From positions 18,250,521-18,314,520 of the forward strand of contig OX328113.1 in assembly GCA_946811185.2 (NCBI GenBank): 64,000 bases of DNA, in the 5' to 3' direction. Under the pieces are notes generated by a model. It was not told where the DNA came from. It saw nothing but the letters and a program-made list of their open reading frames with translations, and searched no databases. A program made the translations under genes and the position numbers. Position 1 is the first letter of the stretch. Each line of letters begins with the position of its first letter. Below are positions 1 through 9,197 of the stretch, piece by piece. The DNA is from Hippopus hippopus. Taxonomy: Eukaryota; Mollusca; Bivalvia; Cardiida; Cardiidae.

Positions 1-182
1 TCCTATGTTAGGAAACACTGTGAAAAATGTTGGTATTCCATTTGTTTTGTGAATTCCATTTCCTGACAAAAATGTTTTTCAGAGAAATGAGGGGCATTAT
101 GAAAAAATATGGCAAACTGATGCTTCAAATAAATGTTAAAATCATGTATCTCAATAACATAACATAAATCAAAAACAAGTCA

Positions 183-309
183 TTAACTCTTTCCCCAACC
201 AAAACATTTTAGATAGTCAAAATTGAAGGCATCTGCACACGAGAACCCTACAACATTTTCTTTCTTTATCAGGACTGTTGAAACTCAGGATTACGTGGTA
301 AAGAGTTAA
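183..309 (-). mobile_element. Family A MITE, short derivative without hairpin
   Basis: Both TTAA ends and sub-ends are present, but only 127 bp remain. The central palindrome is deleted. Confidence 0.75.
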
Positions 310-587
310 ATTTAAAACGAAAATAAAAGTAAAAAAAACCATAGTAGTACAAAGACTTGTTTGACATATTTTTACCTGGAAAGAGCAAATGAATCTTACA
401 AACATATTCAGCATACTAATCAAGACAACAATTAAATGCAGTTTCAGAATGTCTAAGCAACTCGGTGTAGGTCAAAGATCAGACTGCATGTTCTGTGTAC
501 TGATCTTGATCTACACTGACTGCAAAGGCAACTAAAAAGGAGTTGCAAGGGTTAACACTGACTCACTAGCTCATGCAACAATAGGCT

Positions 588-730
588 ACTCTACCAAAAA
601 ATCCTGTGTTTTCAGGACCCTGTGGAAAGAGGCCTTTTGAAAACATTTTGGAAAAGGGAGAAAATGCCTGTTTCCCACAATGTTAAAAAAACCCCTTCTC
701 CCTGGTCGTTGAAACATGGGATAAGGTTAA
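588..730 (+). mobile_element. Family A MITE, partial
   Basis: Starts inside the left end (CTACCAAAAAATCCTG). Carries an imperfect hairpin around 645-690 (ATTTTGGAAAAGGGAG, TTTCCCACAATG) and ends at GGATAAGGTTAA. Confidence 0.6.
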
Positions 731-1138
731 ATGATGTAGGCTGTATATAACTGTGCAATTCAAGTACATGTACAGACAAAATTCAATTTAGTCATTGTTT
801 GTTTGGTGTTAACACTGTTTTAACAATATTACAGTCATACTACAGGGGCCAGTGTACCTATCCATGCATTCTTTGAGTTTCTTCACCAATAAATTGCATG
901 ACATTACAGTAGAAAGACAAAAATGCTCATTGCTGCAATTTCTCGTTTTTGCTACAGTATTTCTCGAGTAATTACTTCTAATGAAGCTGGGAGATTTTGA
1001 TTAAAAATTAAGTAATAAAAAAAACAACAACCAAGCATATACAATAATGTAACAAATTAAAATGAACAACCGTTAATGTACAGAATCATTCAACAACAAA
1101 AAATGTTTCTTCTTTTGATATAAAATCAAGGTGTACTA

Positions 1139-1337
1139 GGGCCCATATTCACCAATCATTCTTAAGAACATTCTTTGTCTTATTCTCCATAATTTTCTAA
1201 CTTTGAAAATAACACAACTTCTGGTTGGCTAAACTGAATGGTTTGGCCAATCAGAACTTGTGTTACTTTCAAGTTTGGAAAAACTTGGAGAATAAGACTG
1301 AGAATGTTCTTAAGAATGGTCGGTGAATACGGACTCT
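1139..1337. mobile_element. Family C palindromic MITE
   Basis: Whole-length palindrome of about 195 bp: GGGCCCATATTCACCAATCA on the left and GGTGAATACGGACTC on the right. The centre is TGGCTAAACTGAATGGTTTGGCCA. Confidence 0.8.
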
Positions 1338-1364
1338 GACTGTAAATCGTTTCCTCTCTGCAAC

Positions 1365-1590
1365 ATTAACTTTTTACCACATGGCAAGAAAATGTAGACC
1401 TGGATAAATTGAAAATACTTGCAGACCATTATGCGGTTTAAATGATGGATTTTCTTTTAGTGTTGAAATACGGTGGGAAAAGGAGAAAATACTTAGCTGG
1501 TTACCAGCATTTTCTGTTTTCCCCACTATGTTTTCAAAAGCTTTTATTCTCAGGACCATTAAAACACTGGACTGTGTGGTAAAAAGTAAA
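1365..1590 (-). mobile_element. Family A MITE
   Basis: Starts TTAACTTTTTACCACA. Hairpin around 1472-1535 (GGGAAAAGGAG, GCTGGTTACCAGC). Right end GTGTGGTAAAAAG has lost the TTAA. Confidence 0.78.
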
Positions 1591-1788
1591 CTCTTTACTA
1601 AATGCAATAAAGTTCAGACTCTTTCATATACACAGCATTTGCAAATGACAAATAGAAAGTGTTGCACATGATAGATTTGTCTGTGAAATTGAAAAATTTG
1701 TGGGAAAAGGTATAAAAGCATTTTCTTCTTCCTAATAATGCTTTTAAAAACCTTCTCCAACAGAGTCATAATTTGGCAACAGTTTAAC
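1588..1788 (-). mobile_element. Family A MITE, degenerate
   Basis: CTCTTTACTAAATGC start, then GCATTTGCAAATGACAAAT and a broken hairpin (GTGGGAAAAGG, TTTTCTTCTTCC). Confidence 0.6.
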
Positions 1789-1997
1789 TCTTCATAATTT
1801 TAGACTGGTCTTTACTAAATTCATTTACAGACCACATATCAAATGTTGCACAAAGTATGAAATCTGTCTTTGAAAGGGTAGAAAACATTGTGAGAAAAGG
1901 TGAAAAAGCTGGTTACCAGCAATTTTTCCTTATCCAAAAATGCTTTCAACAATTCTTTTTCCATTTCCTTTTTTAACTTTGGATTGTGTGGTAAACT
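1787..1997 (-). mobile_element. Family A MITE, degenerate
   Basis: Directly abuts the previous copy. Hairpin AGAAAACATTGTGAGAAAAG with GCTGGTTACCAGC near 1910; ends TTGTGTGGTAAAC. Confidence 0.68.
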
Positions 1998-2256
1998 GTA
2001 AAACAATGCCCAATTTCCCAATACAATTTGAATTTAGAAAGTTTCTTTTCACTATGATGATTTCCTCGTACTTTAAAACTAATAGCACAATAGAAGCCAA
2101 TATTGTGGGAAATATGACTTTTCACGTTGTTGCTGTAGTATTCTGTTTGGGAACATTTGGGAAAAAGCTGCAATATTATCATTGTAAAAAAAGACTGCTC
2201 CTTTCCAAAAATGTTTTGAATATTGCAACAAGATATTATCATTTCCTTTACATGCG

Positions 2257-2522
2257 CTTGCCCGAGTAGCTCAGTTGTTAGCATATCTGACTCTTGACCT
2301 GGTGGTTGTGAGTTCAATACCCCATTGAGGCAAACTTTCTTTCCGGCGATTTTTCGCCTCTCATTTCTGATGCACGTGAGATAGTCAGTGACTTGGAAAG
2401 AAAGTTGTGTCAGTACTGGTGTGAGAAAGCTAGAAAACACATGCGTAGGTACACTGACTGCCATGACATGACCTAAGCTGCTAAAACGATATTAAACTTC
2501 CAATTCAATCAATCAATCAATC
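2257..2522 (+). mobile_element. SINE-like repeat 1 with tRNA-derived head
   Basis: Head CCCGAGTAGCTCAGTTG (box A) and GTGAGTTCAATACC (box B). The body contains the AGTCAGTGACTTGGAAAGAA segment and ends in a (CAAT)n tail. Another copy lies reversed at 11383-12250. Confidence 0.75.
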
Positions 2523-2899
2523 CTTTAAATGCCTGTTGTTTGTGTCGCAAGTAACAATGTAGAAATATGAACATATACAGTTAGAATAAAATAGTAACTC
2601 TGTATTTAAAGTAACGTTATCTGAGGACAAAACAAAAACAAGAGGCCCAAGATGGCCCTGGATCGCTCACCTGAATTTTTGAGAGGACCATAGCCATTTT
2701 TTTTTTTTTTGTTATTCCAAATCTTTTTCTTCAATAACTTCAATAAACAAGAGGACCATGATGGTACTATATCGCTCACCTGAGTACTAAGCAGTAAAGG
2801 TCTACAATGAAGATAAATACCAAATATCAAGGTTCAAGGCCAAATGATAATGAAACAAGAGCGGCAAATTGTCGCAAGATATGCCCCTCCCACCGCCAG

Positions 2900-3665
2900 T
2901 TGTCAAGGAGGTATAATAATCACAAAGGGCAGGTAATGCAACAAACATGTTTACCAAGTCTCAAGTCAATTTGAATTGAGGTGACAAAGTTCCGTTCCGG
3001 ACAAGCAAGAAATACTGTAAAAATGAAGATCAAAGTGGAATTACTCAAAATACGTGCTAGGTAGAGTTATTGTTCTTGTGCACTGTACTCAGTAATATTG
3101 CAACAAACATGCATACCAAGTTTGAAGTCGTTCTGACTTGAAATGACAAAGTTATATTCCAGACAAGCAAAAAATGCTGTAAAAATGACAATCAAAGGGA
3201 AATAACTCAAAGACAGCACCAGGTAGAGTTACAATTCTTGTGCACTGCACGTCCAAATATTGCAACAAATACGCATACCATATTTCAAGTCATTCCTACT
3301 TAAGATGACAAAGTTTTGCTCCGGACAAGCAAGAAATGCTATAAAAATGAAGATCAAAGGGGGAATAACTCAAAATTCGTGCTAGGAAGAGTTATGGTTC
3401 TTGTGCACTGCACTCCGTAATTTTTTAACAATCATGCATACCAAATTTGAAGATGTTCAGGCTAGAGATGACAAAGTTATATTCCGGACAAGCAGAAAAT
3501 GCTGTAAAAATGACGATCAAAGGGAAATAACTAATAGACAGTACGAGGTAGAGTTGTGGTTCTTTTGCACTGCACTCTGTATTATTGCAACAACACAAAT
3601 GCCAAGTTTCAAGTCAATCAGACTGGAGATGACAAAGTTATGCTCCGGACAAAGAACTATTCTAA
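2900..3665 (+). repeat. Tandem array 1 in H1, about 162 bp period
   Basis: TGACAAAGT recurs at 2982, 3144, 3306, 3469 and 3630 (steps 162, 162, 163, 161), each followed by CCGGACAAGCAAGAAA or a variant. About five units. Confidence 0.85.
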
Positions 3666-4310
3666 AGAACTTTCTAATTCAAGGGCAAATAACTCCAGTT
3701 GTTCTGGTCAGATTAGATCAATAATCGAACTCATCCGAGATCTTATGGTCATAAGTATTTTGACCAAGTTTGATGCTGATTGGTTAAAAATTGTAGATGC
3801 TAGAGTGTAAGCAAAGTCAAATATAGCAATTTTTCTAATTTAAGGGCAAATAACTCCAGTTGTTCTGGTCCGATTAGACCCACAATCCAACTCATCCGAA
3901 ATCTTGTAGTAATATATATTTTGACCAAGTTTGGTGCTGACTGGTTAAAAATTGTAGATGCTAGAGTGTAAACAAAGTTAAATATAGCAATTTTTCTAAT
4001 TCAAGGGCAAATAATTCCAGTTGTTCTGGTCCGATTGGACCCATAATCGAACTCATCCGAGATCTTATGGTCATATATATGTTGACCAAGTTTGATGCTG
4101 ATTGGTTGATATTTGTAGACGCTAGAGTGTAAACAAAGTCAAATATAGCAATTTTTCTAATTCAAGGGCAAATAACTCCAGTTGTTCTGGTCCCATTAGA
4201 CCCATAATCAAACTCATCCGAGATCTTATAGTCAAATATATTTTGACCAAGTTTGGTGCTGATTGGTTAAATATAGTAGATGCTAGAGTGTAAACAAAGA
4301 AATGTGAACG
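3665..4310 (+). repeat. Tandem array 2 in H1, 161 bp period
   Basis: AAGGGCAAATAACTCCAGTT recurs at 3681, 3842, 4003 and 4164 (steps of exactly 161). The unit includes TTGACCAAGTTTGATGCTGA and GATGCTAGAGTGTAA. Its sequence differs from array 1, but the period is the same. Confidence 0.85.
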
Positions 4311-4403
4311 GACGGACGACAGACTGACGGACAGACGGATGCCGACGGACGGTGAGTGATCACAATAGCTCATCCTGAGCACTTCGTGCTCAGGTGAGCT
4401 AAA

Positions 4404-4767
4404 AAAACAAGAGCACCGCATGCAGGTGCCAACTATTGGCTGTTGGGTGCTGGATAGCAAAGTTAAAATTCTAAGTCGAAAAAGGGGCATAATTTGGCAC
4501 TAAAGGATCATTTCTGTGAAATTATTTCAAAATCTGACCAGTGGTTTCACAGAAGAAGAATTTTTAAGAATTTCTTCATGTCCGTATAGTGCAAATAGCC
4601 CCCCACCACCACAGCCATGTTTCTTGACAGATCAAAATTTCGCAAACAATTTTTCAAAAGGGGCATCCAAGGGACATTTCTGTGAAATTATTTCAAAATC
4701 TGACGTTTGGTTTATGAGAAGAAGAATTTCAAAGAATTTCTTTAAGTCTATACAGTGAAAAGAGCCC

Positions 4768-4798
<31 letters not shown>

Positions 4799-5174
4799 AC
4801 ACACATGGCCATGTTTTTCGACGGATCATCAAAATTTCGCGAACAATTTTTGAAAAGGGTCACCCATGGAACATTTCTGTGAAATTATTTCAAAATCTGA
4901 CCAGCGGTTTCAGAGGAGAAGATTTTTAAAGAATTTCTTAGAAAATTCCATTTGGTTGCCATGGAAACCATAGTTTTTTAAGGAATCAAATTCTGAGAAC
5001 AAGTTTTAAAGAGGACCTCCCAAGGAACATTTCTGCCAAGTTTGGTTGACATTGGCCCAGTGGTTTAGGAGGAGATGATGTTTAAAGAATTGTTGACGAC
5101 ACACGACTGACAACGGACACAGGGTGATCCTAAGAGCTCCCCTTGAGCATGTTGTGTTCAGGTGAGCTAAAAAG
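4404..5174 (+). mobile_element. Helitron2-like element H2
   Basis: Head AACAAGAGCACCGCATGCAG, then three repeats of an ACATTTCTGTGAAATTATTT segment. The tail is CCTTGAGCATGTTGTGTTCAGGTGAGCTAAAAA with a weaker hairpin. A poly(C) and (CA)n run interrupts it. Confidence 0.68.
4763..4805 (+). repeat. Poly(C) and (CA)n low-complexity run
   Basis: A C-tract of about 20 followed by about 11 CA units, inside H2. Confidence 0.9.
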
Positions 5175-5370
5175 TGAGCCCTGCTTCTTGAAAATTGGGT
5201 TTAATGTATCTGCAAAAAGTATCAACCAAGGTCAGCCTGCGCAGTTGGCACAGGCTGACCTGTATTGAAACTGAATGCATTTCATGGATCTATAATTATG
5301 TGATAACTTGCTTGGTACAATGCATCATAGAGATGTATTTATCCCCCCTTTTGCCACAGCATGCCTCCAG
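5173..5370 (+). mobile_element. Family D MITE, degenerate
   Basis: Contains TTAATGTATCTGCAAAAAGT, AGGTCAGCCTGCGCAGT with its mirror CACAGGCTGACC, and the ATAATTATGTGATAACTTGC segment. Ends TTTGCCACAGCATGCCTC. Confidence 0.7.
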
Positions 5371-5393
5371 TACATCTTATGGTTAACAGAAAA

Positions 5394-6506
5394 CTAGAGG
5401 CGCTTGAGCGCCTGTATCGCTCCACAGGCCTGATATTTCTATAATGGCGAAAGGAAGTTTTTAACAATTATCATTCAATCCTGCATTTTAGCTCACTGAA
5501 GAAACAATTTGGTAGACAACCACCATAGGAACTTACCTGCAAAACAACAATGAAATCCAATGAATAGTTTTAGAGAAGAAATTTTTCAAAGATTTTACTT
5601 TATACCATAAAAGGAAAATGAGTCTCCCATAAAAGCCATGTTTTTTGACAGATCTTTTTTTTTTTTAAGGAATTCTGTAAACCTGTATCTAAGGAACATT
5701 CCTGCAAAATAATAATGCTATCCAAATAGCGGTTTGGGAGAAGAAGATTTTTAAAGGTTTTTTACTTTGGTTGCCATGGCAACCAGAATTCTTCATGGAA
5801 CACAATTATTTGAAGGAATTTGAAAGAGGACCACCAAAGGAACATTCCTGTGAAATTTGGTAAAAATCCAGTCAATAGTTTCTGAGGAGAAGTTTTTTAA
5901 AGAAAAAGTTTACGGACGCACGCACGGACGAACGGACGGACGGACCGACGGACGCACGACGGACACAACGCCATGACAATAGCTCGCTAGCTCACTGAAG
6001 AAACAATTTGGTAGACAACCACCATATGAACTTACCTGCAAAACAACAATGAAATCCAATGAATAGTTTTAGAGAAGAAATTTTTCAAAGATTTTACTTT
6101 ATACCATAAAAGGAAAATGAGTCTCCCATAAAAGCCATGTTTTTTGACAGATCTTTTTTTTTTAAGGAATTCTGTAAACCTGTATCTAAGGAACATTCCT
6201 GCAAAATAATAATGCTATCCAAATAGTGGTTTGGGAGGAGAAGATTTTTAAAGGTTTTTTACTTTGGTTGCCATGGCAACCAGAATTCTTCATGGAACAC
6301 AATTATTTGAAGGAATTTGAAAGAGGATCACCAAAGGAACATTCCTGTGAAATTTGGTAAAAATCCAGTCAATAGTTTCTGAGGAGAAGTTTTTTAAAGA
6401 AAAAGTTTACGGACGCACGTACGCACGGATGGACGGACGGACGGACGGACACACGACGGACACAACGCCATGACAATAGCTCTCTGGCCTTCGGCCAGTG
6501 GAGCTA
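5394..6506 (+). mobile_element. Helitron2-like element H3 with internal 500 bp tandem duplication
   Basis: Head TAGAGGCGCTTGAGCGCCTG (hairpin) with TCGCTCCACAGG. Sequence 5491-5989 is repeated almost exactly from 5990. The tail TGGCCTTCGGCCA hairpin plus GTGGAGCTAAAAA ends at about 6506. GGACGGACGG runs precede both copies of the end. Confidence 0.75.
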
Positions 6507-6523
6507 AAAACACAATATTGTGC

Positions 6524-6763
6524 AATGTAACCCTTTACCACACAATCCACTTCTTCAACAACCCTGGGAAAGAAGGCTTTTGAAAAAAATGCTGGGGAAA
6601 AGGATAAAATGCCAGTAACCAGCATTTCTTTTTTTTTTCTCTCAAAATGTTTCTACCCTTTGCAACACAAATTTCAGATCATTTGAGACCTACTTGATTT
6701 GTCATCTGCAAGTTATTTCAGTATTGTTGAGTCTAAAATTTTGTTGTCTGGTAAAGAGTAAAA
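6524..6763 (+). mobile_element. Family A MITE
   Basis: TAACCCTTTACCACACAATC start; hairpin with GCCAGTAACCAGC; end GTTGTCTGGTAAAGAG. Confidence 0.78.
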
Positions 6764-6874
6764 ACATCGCTAAACGAGTTTGTAAGTATTGTGAAGGAAT
6801 GGTTTAACCCATTACCAAACAGGCTAGCTCTAAACTGAACAAAAAAGAAGAAAAATTTGGAGGAATGGAAAAAC

Positions 6875-8203
6875 CTTTAAACCTTTACTGTACAATCCTG
6901 AGTTTTAACAAGAGGGCCATGATGGCCCTGTATCGCTCCACTGGCTATTAAGTAAAAACACTACAAGCCAAACATTACAATATTCAGCAAATTGATTTCA
7001 AACACGAGGACATGCAAACATTTTTCTATCTAATCCTACGAGAAAGTTGTGATCCATGGGCAAAGCCAATTTTGATCGCAAAGCTATAATTATTTGAATC
7101 CTGGTGGAGGTCCACAATATAAAGCTCCATACCAAATAATTCAGTTCTTGAATGTTATAAACAAGAAGATTTTCAAATTTTTCTCAATTTGGGCACCCTT
7201 GATAGAGACCCCCTAGATAAAGCTGAATGCAAAATTTGATAGCCCTAGCCCTTATAGCTAGATGTAAAACATGTTACCCCCCGGAGCGAAGTCAAATTTG
7301 ACCCTCGGCTATAATTTGGACACCCTTGGTACAGGTCCACTAGATAAAGCTACATGCCAAATTTGGTCGCCCTAGGCCCCATGGCTAGGTCAAAGAAGAA
7401 TTTTAAAGTTCTCCCTATATAAGCCCATGTAAAACTTGTTATATAAGCCCATGTAAAACTTGTTACCCCCGGGCAGGGCCTAATTTGACCCCAGGGCTAT
7501 AATTTGAACAATCTTGGCAGAGGTCCACTAGATAAAGCTACATGCCAAATTTGGTAGCTCTAGGCCCTATGGCTAGGTAGAAGAATTTTAAAGTTCTCCC
7601 TAAATAAGCCCATGTATAACTTGTAACCCCCGGGGCGGGGCCAATTTTGACCCCAGGGCTATAAATTGAAGAAACTTGGTAGAGGTCCACTAGATAAAGC
7701 TACATGCCAAATTTGGTAGCCCTTGGCCTTACGGTTTCAGACAAGAAGATTTTCGAAGATTTTCAAAATTTTTCAGTTTTGTTGCCATGGCAACCAGAGT
7801 TTTTGAAGGAATTAAATTCTTTCAAGAAATTCTGAAGAGGACCATGGCAGTATCATTTCTGTGAAGTTTCATCAAAATTGGATGGGTAGTTTCAGAGAAG
7901 AAGACGTTTTAAAAAAAAGTTAACGCATGGACGGACGGACGCACGCACGCACGACGGACAACAGGCCATGACATAAGCCCGCTGGCCTTCGGCCAGTGGA
8001 GCTAAAAACTCCAGAAAAAGTCTTTTGAAAACTTTGTACGAAAAGTAGAAAATACTGGTAACCAGCATTTTCTCCTTTTCCTACGAATGTTTTCCACCCC
8101 ACCAAAGATTAATTCCATCATTTGAACAACCTTTAAATTGTCGACTGCAAATGTTTCAATTTGGACAAACTTGTCTATATTTTGCTAGTGTGGTAAAGAG
8201 TTC
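6875..8203 (+). mobile_element. Family A MITE interrupted by H4
   Basis: The MITE head (TTTACTGTACAATCCTGAGT) stops at about 6907 and the MITE resumes at about 8008 (CTCCAGAAAAAGTC) with its hairpin near 8060 and end GTGTGGTAAAGAGTT. The empty site would read TTTTAACAACTCC. Confidence 0.78.
6908..8007 (+). mobile_element. Helitron2-like element H4
   Basis: Head AGAGGGCCATGATGGCCC and TCGCTCCACTGGC; tail CTGGCCTTCGGCCAGTGGAG then CTAAAAA. Internal units with GGTCCACTAGATAAAGC at 7334, 7522 and 7684 (last step 162 bp). Includes GGACGGACGC near the end. No ORF of note. Confidence 0.72.
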
Positions 8204-8355
8204 AGTAAAACATAAGAAATACTGTCGAAAGACTAATTGCTCCTTTCAACTTAATGTTTTCAAAGTTTGGTACAGCCATAGGGGTATGAATTAACATCTG
8301 CATGGTAATGGGTTAAAACTCTACTGATCTATCAACTGTAGGGTCAAAGGTCAGG

Positions 8356-9197
8356 CTACAATCTGCTACTCCTGTCTCCAGATTTTCTGTTCTCTTTGTC
8401 CTTGAACTCTGACCTTCTCTTCGAATCTCTTTGTTTATCTTTCATTTCTCCTGATTTTCTTTTGCCAAACCATAACAGTTCTCCAGACAGTGACCTTTCA
8501 TGACCTTTCTTTCTTCTCTGAACCTCACTGCCATTTTCTTTGTCCTTTTGCTGTTTGGCATTGCCACTTTGGCCTTGAACTTTACCTTTGATATCTGTAA
8601 CATCCTCATATGTATGTTGACTCAAAACACGCTGTCTAACTCTGCGAGCTTCATTTGTAACAGTCACTTCTTCATAAACATGAGCTCGTATTTTGGCATT
8701 TGAGTCACTTTTTGTGCCATTGATAACCTCATACTTACGTTTTGTGTCGGCTTCCTCGTAGATATGGTTACGAAGCTTTGGAGAACTGTTTCCTGCACCA
8801 TTAATCTCTTCATATTTAACTTTTGATTTAGCTTCTTCTACTGTTTCATAATTTGGATCAAACTCTGAATTCCCATCAGATATTTTCTCATCCATGACAT
8901 CCTGATAGTCATTATTCAATGTAGTATGTTGTTGTGTTGCCACGGCAACAGGTCCCTCATAGGAAGAGGTCATCACTGAGCTACCTGGTATCTGACCTTG
9001 ACCTGAAGGGGTTCTTTGATGACCTACTATGGAATGATCATGCCCAGATGGAGTTCTTTGATGCCCTGGACCCGATGGTGTTCTTGAATGACCTTGAACT
9101 CCATGACCTTTGACACTTTCATCTGATTTTAGTTGCCTCTCCTCAAGATGGTGTTTTGCCGTTTCATGCAGACTGTCAAGTGATGGTGGAGCAGGTG
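8356..9197 (-). CDS. PAG1-like gene, terminal exon (YEEI-type tail, PDZ-ligand end)
   Basis: The acceptor TTCACAG joins in phase 1 and the TAG stop is at 8358-8356. After a Pro-rich start (PAPPSLDSL) come three RTPSG repeats, then YQDV, YETV, YEEI, YEEA, YEVI, YEEV and YEDV, classic Src-SH2-type pYEEI sites, then a Lys/Glu/Arg-rich low-complexity end. The last residues SSRL fit a class I PDZ ligand (S/T-x-L). No clear AATAAA follows the stop. Confidence 0.78.

Larger units (their letters stand above)
2638..4402 (+). mobile_element. Helitron2/Helentron-like non-autonomous element H1 with tandem core
   Basis: Three head-like starts occur in series: 2638 (CAAGAGGCCCAAGATGGCCC), 2752 (CAAGAGGACCATGATGG) and 2854 (CAAGAGCGGCAAATTG). 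Then come two tandem arrays with the same period of about 161 bp, a GGACGGACG run, and the tail hairpin GAGCACTTCGTGCTC followed by AGGTGAGCTAAAAA. CGCTCACCTGA in the head is the reverse complement of TCAGGTGAGC in the tail. Confidence 0.7.
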
